A stretch of DNA of 45,205 nt from Anaerofustis sp. (GTDB taxonomy: Bacteria; Bacillota; Clostridia; Eubacteriales; Anaerofustaceae), in NCBI RefSeq assembly GCF_019420015.1, contig NZ_JAHZIA010000015.1, positions 1-45,205 of the forward strand. Direction: 5' to 3'. Positions within the stretch are counted from its first letter, which is position 1, and each line of letters begins with the position of its first letter. Positions 33,164-40,828 of this stretch are shown piece by piece. Below the pieces are notes generated by a model that searched no databases, had not been told where the DNA came from, and saw only the letters and a list, made by a program, of their open reading frames with translations. The position numbers and the translations under genes are program-made.

Positions 33164-33251
33164 GGTATATGAAACGTCGTGGTTTCATGGTTTTTCATAT
33201 ACCCTTTAGGGGTACCTAAGGCTGTTATACCGTTATTATGAAATATAATAA
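33164..33251 (+). promoter_or_regulatory. Structured leader of queT, probable riboswitch
   Basis: Three stems can form: GGTATATGAAA (33164-33174) with TTTCATATACC (33193-33203); CCTTTAGG (33203-33210) with CCTAAGG (33215-33221); and TTATTAT (33233-33239) with ATAATAA (33245-33251). The string TATACC occurs twice (33198-33203 and 33226-33231), so GGTATA can pair with either copy. The downstream gene is a queuosine-precursor transporter, and such genes are commonly preQ1-controlled. The sequence does not match the preQ1-I pattern as I remember it. Confidence 0.6.
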
Positions 33252-33255
33252 TAAA

Positions 33256-33292
33256 ACCGCCAAACTCTTTTTAAAAGAGCTTTTTTTGCGGT
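33256..33292 (+). terminator. Intrinsic terminator inside the queT leader
   Basis: The inner hairpin CTCTTT/AAAGAG (33265-33279) is followed by seven T (33281-33287). An outer ACCGC/GCGGT pair (33256-33260, 33288-33292) brackets it just upstream of the queT ribosome site, so it could affect both transcription and translation. Confidence 0.7.
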
Positions 33293-33306
33293 GGATAGGA
33301 GCCAAA

Positions 33307-33792
33307 ATGACGACAACAAACGTAAAAGTAAAATTTTTAACCAAAGCGGCCATAATAGCTGCTTTATACATTGTAAGCACAATGTTGATTTCTCCAATTG
33401 CTTTCGGAGAAAATCAAGTAAGAGTATCAGAAGCACTAAACATACTCGTATTCTTTACCCCTGCGGCAATCCCGGGATTGTTTGTAGGATGTATACTTTC
33501 CAATCTTGCGAGTCCTTTCGGGCTTATAGATATAGCTTTCGGTTCCATTGCAACACTCCTTGCAGCCATAACAGCAAGTAAAATCAAAAACAAATACCTA
33601 ATGGAGCTTCCAAGCATAATATATAACGGCATATTCGTAGGATTTGTACTGTATAAAATGGCGGCAATACCTTTTGTTGCAGGTTTTATAAGTGTATGTA
33701 TAGGTCAAGCAGTAAGTCTTTATGTTATAGGACTACCTCTGCTTTTGATAATCGAAAAAAATCAAAAACTAAGGAGTCTTCTTTCCGATTAA
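33307..33792 (+). CDS. queT: QueT-family queuosine precursor transporter (ECF S component)
   Basis: 161 residues from ATG 33307, which has AGGAG six bases upstream. A longer frame from 33238 would translate straight through the leader terminator and is rejected. About five membrane helices are seen. The QueT family string ENQVRVSEALNILVFFTPAA continues into IPGLFVGCILSNLASPFGLI. QueT proteins bind a queuine or preQ precursor and work with the shared ECF energy module, encoded elsewhere. Its stop abuts the tadA start, so both tRNA-34 modification genes are coupled. Confidence 0.9.
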   Translation: MTTTNVKVKFLTKAAIIAALYIVSTMLISPIAFGENQVRVSEALNILVFFTPAAIPGLFVGCILSNLASPFGLIDIAFGSIATLLAAITASKIKNKYLMELPSIIYNGIFVGFVLYKMAAIPFVAGFISVCIGQAVSLYVIGLPLLLIIEKNQKLRSLLSD

Positions 33793-34227
33793 ATGAATAA
33801 ATATATGCTTTTAGCCGTAGAGGAAGCCAAACAATGTCAAAATGACGTTCCGATAGGAGCGGTTATAACAAAGGAAGATGAAATAATATCATGTGCTCAT
33901 AATGAAGTCGTAAAAAACAACGACCCGACAGCACATGCAGAAATAACCGCAATAAAACGAGCCTGTGAAAAGTTAAATACCTATAACTTAAGCGGGTGTA
34001 CATTATATTCAACATTAGAACCCTGCCCCATGTGTACAGGAGCGATTATAAACGCTAAAATAAGCAAAGTTGTATACGGAGCAATGGATATCGAATACGG
34101 AGCTTGCGGCAGCAAATACAATCTGTTAAGCCATAACAAAGCAAAAAATACAGAAGTTTATTCTGGAATAGAAGAAAAAATATGCAGTGAACTTATTAAA
34201 GATTTTTTTATAAGAATAAGAAAATAA
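33793..34227 (+). CDS. tadA: tRNA-specific adenosine deaminase TadA
   Basis: 144 residues of the cytidine deaminase fold. The zinc and catalytic residues are H48-A-E50 in DPTAHAEITAI and Cys78/Cys81 in LEPCPMCTGAII. It deaminates A34 of tRNA-Arg(ACG) to inosine. The start abuts the queT stop; AAGGAGT lies inside queT about 15 bases upstream, so translation is probably coupled. A shared bidirectional terminator follows. Confidence 0.94.
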   Translation: MNKYMLLAVEEAKQCQNDVPIGAVITKEDEIISCAHNEVVKNNDPTAHAEITAIKRACEKLNTYNLSGCTLYSTLEPCPMCTGAIINAKISKVVYGAMDIEYGACGSKYNLLSHNKAKNTEVYSGIEEKICSELIKDFFIRIRK

Positions 34228-34256
34228 AAAGCAAGGGGTACCCACCTTGCTTTTTT
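34226..34256. terminator. Bidirectional terminator between tadA and the patatin-like gene
   Basis: AAAAAGCAAGG/CCTTGCTTTTT with an eight-base loop and T-runs on both strands. It overlaps the stop codon of the minus-strand gene. Confidence 0.88.
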
Positions 34257-35532
34257 AATACAATAAATATATAAGAGCAACAATGCCAAGTTTAATTTTA
34301 TCGGGAACTTTAGAAAACATTCCTGCTATAACATGATAATTTTCGGGCTTTGCACTTATCAAGATAAGGAAATAATCCATAAATATATCTTTATCCACAT
34401 AAAAAACAGGAGTACTGTCATAGATTATGGAATTTAAAATATCCCTGTCCCCTATTTTTGCTAAATGCATCTTTGCTTCACTTTTAAATGATTTGATTAT
34501 CTCGTTTTTCAACTCGAAAAAAGTATATTTTTTCTTTTCTTCCACATGAAATATACATGCCAAATTCTCCAGAAGAGATAATAAAGCGTTGTTTTCTTTT
34601 CTGAATTCGGAAAACTTAATCAAATCACATATGCTTTTTCTTACAAGGTTTTTATTTAAAACATTTAACCCCAAAAGCTCCATAATCAAATAATCTTTAT
34701 TATCCGAAAATAAATCTCCTATATGTACGTCAAAAGACTTATAATCATCATCTTCAATATAATCTATATAATATATTTTCCCAGATACTTTTCCAATTGA
34801 TTTTAGCGTATCCAAATAACCTGTCATTATCTGTTCCTTCATCAATTTACTTTCACAGGAATTTTCAGCTTCCAAGAAATCACTGCTTTTTAAAAGGGTA
34901 ACCTTTCTGAAAGATAAAGGTTCAATCGTCTCCTCCAAAGAAAGAATATTTTTATAACCTTTATCCACAAGAATATTAACAAGATTGTTATTATACGAAT
35001 TAACCAAACCAGAGCTTTTACCGACTCTGGAAATCTCAGGAAAACAAAGAGATAAAAGTATATACGAATGAAACTGACCGAAGGGAATACTTTTTAAATT
35101 TATAGCTTCAAAATTAAGATTCGATAAATTAATCGTATCTATATACAGCTCAACGTCGCTCTTTCTTACATCGTCCTCTGATATATATTTTTTCAAAGCT
35201 TTTTTAAGTTCATACAACCTCTTATCCGAAGATAAAAACTTAGTAAAAGAATTAACAAAAGAGGTATCATCCAGTTTTGACCATTCATTTTCGTAAATAT
35301 CTGCAATAATTTCGTTTATTTTAAACAAATCCGTATTTATTGCCATAGTCCAAAATTTAATCGCTTGATTTATATCATTACATACAAGAAAGCAAGCATT
35401 GATTATACCCATTCCTCCTGCCGAAACAGCTTTGAATCTCATCTTATTTTCTAAAAATGCTGTAAATGAGCCAAGTTCAAAGAATTTTTTGCTCCCGTCT
35501 AAACCTAGTATAATTGCATCATATTTAGGCAT
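34255..35532 (-). CDS. Patatin-like protein with altered catalytic residues
   Basis: 425 residues. The first 60 match a patatin fold: GLDGSKKFFELGSFTAFLEN is like the glycine-rich oxyanion segment, and FKAVSAGGMGIINACF is like the nucleophile elbow with Ser37, though GxSxG reads A-V-S-A-G. Where patatins have DGG(L/V).(N) there is KSSGLVNSYNNN (172-183), so the catalytic Asp of the Ser-Asp dyad is missing. The remaining 230 residues are helical without a recognised domain. It is probably cytoplasmic or membrane-associated, with no signal peptide. It may be a non-catalytic lipid-binding relative or use another residue. It is a single gene on its strand. Confidence 0.65.
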   Translation of the reverse strand: MPKYDAIILGLDGSKKFFELGSFTAFLENKMRFKAVSAGGMGIINACFLVCNDINQAIKFWTMAINTDLFKINEIIADIYENEWSKLDDTSFVNSFTKFLSSDKRLYELKKALKKYISEDDVRKSDVELYIDTINLSNLNFEAINLKSIPFGQFHSYILLSLCFPEISRVGKSSGLVNSYNNNLVNILVDKGYKNILSLEETIEPLSFRKVTLLKSSDFLEAENSCESKLMKEQIMTGYLDTLKSIGKVSGKIYYIDYIEDDDYKSFDVHIGDLFSDNKDYLIMELLGLNVLNKNLVRKSICDLIKFSEFRKENNALLSLLENLACIFHVEEKKKYTFFELKNEIIKSFKSEAKMHLAKIGDRDILNSIIYDSTPVFYVDKDIFMDYFLILISAKPENYHVIAGMFSKVPDKIKLGIVALIYLLY

Positions 35533-35581
35533 CCTATCACTCCCGTTTTTTAAATATGTTTATTATAACATAAAGTACAAT

Positions 35582-35612
35582 AAAAAAATACCTTCGTATC
35601 AGGTATCTTTTT
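35582..35612 (-). terminator. Terminator of hup
   Basis: ATACCT/AGGTAT stem extended by A-T pairs, followed by seven T on the minus strand, about 25 bases past the hup stop. Confidence 0.75.
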
Positions 35613-35633
35613 ATAATTATATTTTATTTAATA

Positions 35634-35906
35634 TTAGTTTAAAGAATCTTTTAATGCTTTTCCTGCTTTAAAAACTGGAGCTTTGCTTGCTGGTATAGTA
35701 ATTTGTTCTTTTGTTTGAGGATTAATACCTTTTCTTTCTGCTCTATCTCTTACTTCAAAAGTACCGAAGCCTACCAATGAAACTTTATCGTCCTTTTTAA
35801 GAGTTTCAGTAATAGTTTCAACGAATGCGCCTAAACAATTTTCACATTCTTTTTTTGTAAGACCAGTTTTTTCGCTTAAAGCGTTTACTAATTCTGATTT
35901 ATTCAT
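35634..35906 (-). CDS. hup: HU family DNA-binding protein
   Basis: 90 residues, complete. It starts MNKSELVNALSEKTGLTKKE and has VSLVGFGTFEVRDRAERKGI and NPQTKEQITIPASKAPVFKA, the beta-arm with the conserved Asn-Pro tip. It is a dimeric nucleoid protein that bends DNA. It follows mazG by 77 bases, an order common in Clostridia. It has GGAGGAAAG upstream and a TATAAT (35960-35965, minus) 54 bases before the start, so it is probably also transcribed on its own. Confidence 0.96.
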   Translation of the reverse strand: MNKSELVNALSEKTGLTKKECENCLGAFVETITETLKKDDKVSLVGFGTFEVRDRAERKGINPQTKEQITIPASKAPVFKAGKALKDSLN

Positions 35907-35983
35907 TTAATCTTTCCTCCAAATTTATATTTGTTGATATTTCAACTTTCAAACTCTAGATTATATTTTACCAAAAAATATAT

Positions 35984-37339
35984 TTATTTCAATAGTAATT
36001 TAGCCTTTTCCCAATATTTTTCCCAAAAATCTCCCTTTAATGTCACAATATCATTGTTATCCTTTTCAATTATACTTTCCATCATAGAAAATCTCTCTAC
36101 AAACTTACTTGAAGATAACCTTAAAGCATCTTCACAGTCAACTCCAAGGAGTCTGAGTACATTAACTGTACTAAAAAGCAAATCCCCTCCTTCGATTATC
36201 AAAGCTTCAGAATCATTATTTTCAATCTCGGCTTTCAATTCTTCGATTTCTTCGTAAACTTTGCTTAAGGCTTGCTCATAATTTTCAAAATCAAAGTTTG
36301 CGTCAGCTGCTCGCTTTTGTATTTTTTGAGCATACACCAAGGCAGGGAAGCCCTTTGGAACATCTTTAAGAGACTGAGTATAATTTTTGAAAGACTTTTC
36401 TTCTTTTTTTACATCATTCCAAACTTTTGAAGTATCATCCCCCTCCAAATGTACATCCGCAAACACATAAGGATGCCTTCTTATCAACTTGTTTGATATA
36501 TTATATATAATATCATCTTCATCAAAAAAACCCTTTTCCTTGGCTATTTGCCCGTGAAGAGCAATCTGAAGAAGCAAATCACCAAGTTCATCACATAAAC
36601 CGTTCATATCCTCTTTGTCAATAACATCCAAAACCTCATAAGTTTCTTCAAGCAAATGCTTTTTTAAACTCTTATGCGTCTGTTTCCTGTCCCAGGGACA
36701 TCCCTTATCACTTCGTAAATATGCTATCAATTCCATAAAAGATTTAAAATCACCTTTTACAGATAAAAAATCATATTTAGGAACTAACAGTAAAATACTG
36801 CAATCATCTTCTTCATTTGTGCTCAAATCTCTCAATGTTATTTTTTCTGCTTTTCCATTATTTATAACATAAATCTCGATTTTTTCATAAAAATATTTAA
36901 GCAAATTAGTCTTAACATAAGATATATTCATAGAACTGACGTTTTTTATCAAATTTACACTTTGAAAATCAGGTGCCGTAAACTCAGAACTTTCGGCATT
37001 CATCACCTTGTATGATATCATATCACCAAACAAAGTTTCCACAGCAAGATTTGATTCAATATAAACATCATTGTCCTTATCCTCTGTTATCCTATCAAAC
37101 AAACTTCTGTTTTTTGCCACATCAAAAACAAGAAACACATTTTCATATCTGTCCAGTTCCTTTTTTAAGTCCTCATAAATCAATTTATCGAATTGAATAT
37201 TATAAAACTCCTTACAAGGCTGTATTTGTTCCATACTCCTCTTTTCTGCAAAAACAGCACTTTCTCTCATCTTTGTTTTAAAATCTTTAGAAATACCATC
37301 AACTATGACATTATTTACAACATAAACATTATTCTTCAT
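35984..37339 (-). CDS. mazG: MazG nucleotide pyrophosphohydrolase with a degenerate N-terminal domain
   Basis: 451 residues. The C-terminal ~250 form a tandem MazG protein: LIAYLRSDKGCPWDRKQTHK, then LLEETYEVLDVIDKED and LCDELGDLLLQIALH for the first domain, and EEIEELKAEIENNDSEAL with EGGDLLFSTVNVLRLL for the second. MazG hydrolyses non-canonical or excess NTPs to NMPs. In YabN-type proteins of Firmicutes the N-terminus is a tetrapyrrole-methylase-like domain. Here the first ~200 residues are shorter than usual and lack the GxGxG opening motif, so that domain looks eroded and unlikely to bind SAM. It is placed directly before hup. Confidence 0.9.
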   Translation of the reverse strand: MKNNVYVVNNVIVDGISKDFKTKMRESAVFAEKRSMEQIQPCKEFYNIQFDKLIYEDLKKELDRYENVFLVFDVAKNRSLFDRITEDKDNDVYIESNLAVETLFGDMISYKVMNAESSEFTAPDFQSVNLIKNVSSMNISYVKTNLLKYFYEKIEIYVINNGKAEKITLRDLSTNEEDDCSILLLVPKYDFLSVKGDFKSFMELIAYLRSDKGCPWDRKQTHKSLKKHLLEETYEVLDVIDKEDMNGLCDELGDLLLQIALHGQIAKEKGFFDEDDIIYNISNKLIRRHPYVFADVHLEGDDTSKVWNDVKKEEKSFKNYTQSLKDVPKGFPALVYAQKIQKRAADANFDFENYEQALSKVYEEIEELKAEIENNDSEALIIEGGDLLFSTVNVLRLLGVDCEDALRLSSSKFVERFSMMESIIEKDNNDIVTLKGDFWEKYWEKAKLLLK

Positions 37340-37473
37340 ATTCTTACCTCTGACATTACTATATAAATTATTTTAACAAAGATCATATATCCCATACAAT
37401 ACTTACAATCTGTTTTTTATAATTTACAATAAAAGTTTATAAAGCTAAAAGTCCCTTACATATTTAAAAAATC

Positions 37474-37502
37474 AAAACAAAAAGACCGCCTTATCGGCGG
37501 TC
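37474..37502 (-). terminator. Terminator after the RpiB-like gene
   Basis: GC-rich stem GACCGCC/GGCGGTC with a 5-base loop, followed by TTTTTGTTTT on the minus strand. Confidence 0.92.
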
Positions 37503-37544
37503 CTAAAAGAAAAAATGATAAATATACAAAACCTTAAATAACAA

Positions 37545-38003
37545 TTATTTACGGTATTTGTTATCCAGCTTTCCAACTTCGTCCACATTGCTTTGACTTT
37601 TGCATCCTTCCTCAAAATCATTGTCAAGCCAATGTTTCAATACAACCTTTGCGGTTTCTTTTCCTATTACTCTGTAACCCATTGTAATAATCTTTGCATT
37701 GTTGCTTAAACTTGCCCTCTCCGCAGAGTAAGGATCGTGACATACCGTCGCATACACTCCCGGAACTTTATTTGCGGCAATACTCATACCTATACCCGTC
37801 CCGCAAAACAAAAGCCCTCTGTCATAATCTTCATCTCTTACGGCCAAAGCAACCTTTTCGGCAACATTTGCATAGAATGTTTTGTCACTTTCTTCTTTTA
37901 CACCGAGATCATCGACTTCATAACCCTCATTTTTCAAATAATCAACTATTTCATCCTTTAAAAGTAAACCTACCGCATCTGCACCAACAGCTATCTTTTT
38001 CAT
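37545..38003 (-). CDS. RpiB/LacAB-family sugar-phosphate isomerase lacking the usual histidines
   Basis: 152 residues. The fold is clear: KKIAVGADAVGLLLKDEIVD, the anion hole and catalytic Cys67 in GLLFCGTGIGMSIAANKVPG, then PYSAERASLSNNAKIITMG. Compared with E. coli RpiB as I remember it, His10 of CDHVG is Ala here (GADAVG), and the ring-opening His of SRQHND is Ser (Ser100 in ASLSNN). Loss of the ring-opening base fits an open-chain substrate such as a tetrulose phosphate rather than ribose-5-phosphate. It is 11 bases after a GpsA-like dehydrogenase gene, so the two probably act in one route. Plain ribose-5-phosphate isomerase remains possible. Confidence 0.82.
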   Translation of the reverse strand: MKKIAVGADAVGLLLKDEIVDYLKNEGYEVDDLGVKEESDKTFYANVAEKVALAVRDEDYDRGLLFCGTGIGMSIAANKVPGVYATVCHDPYSAERASLSNNAKIITMGYRVIGKETAKVVLKHWLDNDFEEGCKSQSNVDEVGKLDNKYRK

Positions 38004-38014
38004 TTTTATTCCTC

Positions 38015-39085
38015 CTATTCGTAATCAAATCCCGTACATTTATTCATGACTTTTACAATCGTTTCATAAGACGGAGCATCGTTATATAAAATATCATACA
38101 AAGCTTCCAAGAAAGGAAGTTTTTCTCTTTTCAACACACCTTTTTCTTCAAGCTGAGCGACAAGTTCCCATGCAAATTTTATTGCATTGTAACCTTCCAC
38201 TGTTATATCGTTGTCTCTCATTTCTTTTATGGCTTTACTTCCCGGTGTTCCGGCACCGCAAACTTCTCCCAATATTCTGTTTCTGCCGGCTTCACAAGTA
38301 ATCTCAAGATCTCCCACTCCCGGTTGACCTATTACAGAAGCATAGCTTCCTCCCATAGCTTTGGTTAAAACACCCATTTCCGCTACAGCAAAAGTAAACA
38401 AAGCAGCCTTACAGTTATTATTGTTTTTCCCTTCAAGATCTTTAAACCCTTCGGCCATACCAAGACCTATGGAATAAGCATTTTTCATTGCAGCACAAAT
38501 TTCAAGGCCTATAACATCATTTGTGATTCCTACGTTGTATTTATCCGTTGCAAGAAGACTTCTCATATATTTCGCAGCTTCTATATCTTTGCTTGCATAA
38601 TCAACTGAGTTAGGGCATTCCCATACAACTTCAACGGCTTTACAAGGTCCTCCCACAAAAACCAAAGGAATCTTACCTTTTAAATCTTCCGGAAGCAATT
38701 GTTCCAATATATCGGGAAGAATAATTACTTTGTTTTTATCATGCAAATCATATTCAAAACCTTTTGATACACTTCCCACCACCATACCTTCTTTTAAATA
38801 AGGAATGGCTTTTTTGAATATATCAGCAAGCCCGTCACTGGTAATCCCCATAATGATTAAATCGGCACCCTCAATAGCTTCTTCGATTTCTTCATTGTAA
38901 AAATAATTGATACCCTCTTCCAATTTACATTTATGTTTAATATGAGTACCGTCTTTTTTTAATTGATCAATTATCTCACCATCAAGATGAGTACCCCATA
39001 AATTTACTTTATGTCCGTTTTTTCTTAAAGGAGTGGACAAAGCACTGCCCATAGCACCTGCACCGAGTATTGTTACATTAGCCAT
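38015..39085 (-). CDS. GpsA-like NAD(P)-dependent polyol-phosphate dehydrogenase
   Basis: 356 residues of the glycerol-3-phosphate dehydrogenase family. The Rossmann motif GAGAMGSALSTPLRKNG is at the N-terminus. Then come SVSKGFEYD, VFVGGPCKAVEVVWECP, the catalytic Lys in AAMKNAYSIGLGMAEGF and GVGDLEITCEAGRNRILGE, with the phosphate-binding Arg-Asn retained. The GPS/T-FA.E loop of GpsA is GGPCKAVEV here, and the segment before VAEMG reads NNNNCKAALFTFA, so substrate contacts differ from ordinary GpsA. A substrate longer than glycerol-3-phosphate is plausible. It could also be the cell's normal GpsA in divergent form. It is co-transcribed with the RpiB-like gene. Confidence 0.82.
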   Translation of the reverse strand: MANVTILGAGAMGSALSTPLRKNGHKVNLWGTHLDGEIIDQLKKDGTHIKHKCKLEEGINYFYNEEIEEAIEGADLIIMGITSDGLADIFKKAIPYLKEGMVVGSVSKGFEYDLHDKNKVIILPDILEQLLPEDLKGKIPLVFVGGPCKAVEVVWECPNSVDYASKDIEAAKYMRSLLATDKYNVGITNDVIGLEICAAMKNAYSIGLGMAEGFKDLEGKNNNNCKAALFTFAVAEMGVLTKAMGGSYASVIGQPGVGDLEITCEAGRNRILGEVCGAGTPGSKAIKEMRDNDITVEGYNAIKFAWELVAQLEEKGVLKREKLPFLEALYDILYNDAPSYETIVKVMNKCTGFDYE

Positions 39086-39123
39086 ATAATATGTACCTCT
39101 CTTTGTATAATATATATTTTATA

Positions 39124-39173
39124 TAAAAAAACCATAACATAATAACACACTATATGTGTTTCAGTTATGGTTT
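39124..39173 (-). terminator. Large nested terminator after the ABC importer operon
   Basis: AAACCATAAC/GTTATGGTTT (10 bp) encloses an ACACA/TGTGT hairpin; on the minus strand it ends TTTTTTTATA. It separates the permease gene from the GpsA-like gene. Confidence 0.8.
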
Positions 39174-39248
39174 CTCTTATAATCTCTTCCAAAACTTATA
39201 TTAAATTAACATCATTATATACGATTAATGAAAATTTTTCAATATATT

Positions 39249-40058
39249 TTAATCATATTTAATAACTTTTTTCTCCAGATATGAAACTAAAAAATACATA
39301 AACCCGGCAACAACGGATAAAATCACAACTCCTGCCATTACAAGATCGAGATTGAAAACCTGAGAGCCGTAAACAATCAAATATCCGAGACCTTCCTTAC
39401 TCACCAAAAATTCTCCCATTATTACGCCTACCCAAGAAAGTCCTACATTTATTTTGAGTGCGTTTATGATATTTTTTATGCTGGAAGGAAAAACAGCCTT
39501 GGTAAATATCTGCATTTTTGTTGCATTAAAGGTTTTAAGAAGAACTATTTTTTCTTCGGGAATCTGCATAAAACCCGAATAAACACCTATTATTGTGGCA
39601 ATTATCGATATAGCAAGAGTCATTATTAGAATGGAGCCCATACCGGCACCTGCCCATACTATTATAACAGGTCCCAATGCTACTTTAGGCAGAGCATTCA
39701 ACACAACCAAATAAGGATCCATAATCTTTGCAAATCTTTCACTCCACCACAAAAGCATCGCTATAAGTGTTCCGAGCACAGTCCCTAAAATAAATCCGGT
39801 CATGGTTTCAAATGTAGTGACAAACAAATGATTATATAAACTGTCCGTACTTATAAGTTCTACTATTGTTTTAAAAATCCTGCTTGGAGAAGAACTTATA
39901 AAATGATTTATAAAACCGAATCTGGCACTTACTTCCCATAGAATAAGAAAAGCAAACAAAATGGCAATTCGTGAAAAAACAACTATAAATTTTTCCCTTT
40001 TTGCTTTTCTTAAGTATTCTTCATGCTCTTTGCTTTTTATTTCATCATATATGCACAT
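39249..40058 (-). CDS. ABC importer permease (SsuC/TauC/ThiX type)
   Basis: 269 residues from ATG 40058 (MCIYDEIKSKEHEEYLRKAK), which has GGAGGG seven bases upstream. An in-frame start eight codons earlier (40082) lacks a site at the right spacing. About six membrane helices are seen, with the binding-protein-dependent transport signature around VLNALPKVALGPVIIVWAGAG, and FNATKMQIFTKAVFPSSIKN as the cytoplasmic coupling loop. It overlaps the ATPase gene by 14 bases. It is the membrane part of the importer formed with the two preceding genes. Confidence 0.92.
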   Translation of the reverse strand: MCIYDEIKSKEHEEYLRKAKREKFIVVFSRIAILFAFLILWEVSARFGFINHFISSSPSRIFKTIVELISTDSLYNHLFVTTFETMTGFILGTVLGTLIAMLLWWSERFAKIMDPYLVVLNALPKVALGPVIIVWAGAGMGSILIMTLAISIIATIIGVYSGFMQIPEEKIVLLKTFNATKMQIFTKAVFPSSIKNIINALKINVGLSWVGVIMGEFLVSKEGLGYLIVYGSQVFNLDLVMAGVVILSVVAGFMYFLVSYLEKKVIKYD

Positions 40059-40806
40059 CCAAATCCCTCCATATCTTGTCATAATAATCGGAAAACTCCT
40101 TCGCCTTACGTCTCTCGACTGGACTTAAAGAATCGATTGAAAGGTTGATATCATATATGCTCTTGACTTTTGCGGGTCTATCGGAAACCACAACTACCCT
40201 ATCCGCAAGAGATATCGCTTCGGATAAGTCATGAGTAACCAAAACGGCCGTCTTGTTGTTTCTTCTTATGGCAAGGCTTATATCTTCACTCACTGCAAGC
40301 CTTGTTTGATAGTCCAAAGCGGAAAAAGGTTCATCCAACAACAATATATCGGGTTTAAGAGCAAGAGTTCTTATAAGTGCGACTCTCTGCCTCATCCCTC
40401 CTGAAAGTTGTCTTGGATATGCCTCGAGAAAATTTTCGAGTCCGTACATTTTTAAAAGCCCCAAAACATACTCCCTGTCTTCCTCTTTTATTTTCCCTCT
40501 GCCTCTTACTTCCAGCCCCAGCAGAGCATTATCCATAATTTTTTTAAAAGGAAACAACTCATCTTGCTGAAGCATATATCCTACGCTCGGATTTTCTTTA
40601 CTAAACTTATAACTGCCGCTGCTAGGCTCAAGTAACCCCGATAAAATAGACAAAATAGTACTTTTACCGCATCCGCTCGGTCCAACCAAGGCAATAAACT
40701 CACCTTCATACACATCCAGAGAAAACCCTTCCACCGCCGTAATTATACTGTCTTTGGTATGAAAACTTTTTACCAAATCGTCAATTTTTACTAAAGGCTT
40801 TCTCAT
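40045..40806 (-). CDS. ABC importer ATPase (SsuB/TauB/ThiZ type)
   Basis: 253 residues. The Walker A motif GPSGCGKST is at 42-50, the Q-loop at MLQQDELFPFKKI, the signature LSGGMRQRVALIRTLALKPD, Walker B ILLLDEPFSALD and the switch His in VLVTHDLSEAISLADRV. It powers uptake through the overlapping permease. Sequence places it with nitrate/sulfonate/taurine and thiamine-precursor importers; these cannot be told apart by the ATPase. It starts 22 bases after the binding-protein gene. Confidence 0.94.
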   Translation of the reverse strand: MRKPLVKIDDLVKSFHTKDSIITAVEGFSLDVYEGEFIALVGPSGCGKSTILSILSGLLEPSSGSYKFSKENPSVGYMLQQDELFPFKKIMDNALLGLEVRGRGKIKEEDREYVLGLLKMYGLENFLEAYPRQLSGGMRQRVALIRTLALKPDILLLDEPFSALDYQTRLAVSEDISLAIRRNNKTAVLVTHDLSEAISLADRVVVVSDRPAKVKSIYDINLSIDSLSPVERRKAKEFSDYYDKIWRDLDVHI

Positions 40807-40828
40807 TCTATCTACTCCTTATAATAAT

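Noticed and set aside
33238..33306. Leader peptide or N-terminal extension of QueT starting at 33238
   Set aside because: It would be translated through an intrinsic terminator and lacks a ribosome site; the ATG at 33307 has AGGAG at correct spacing.
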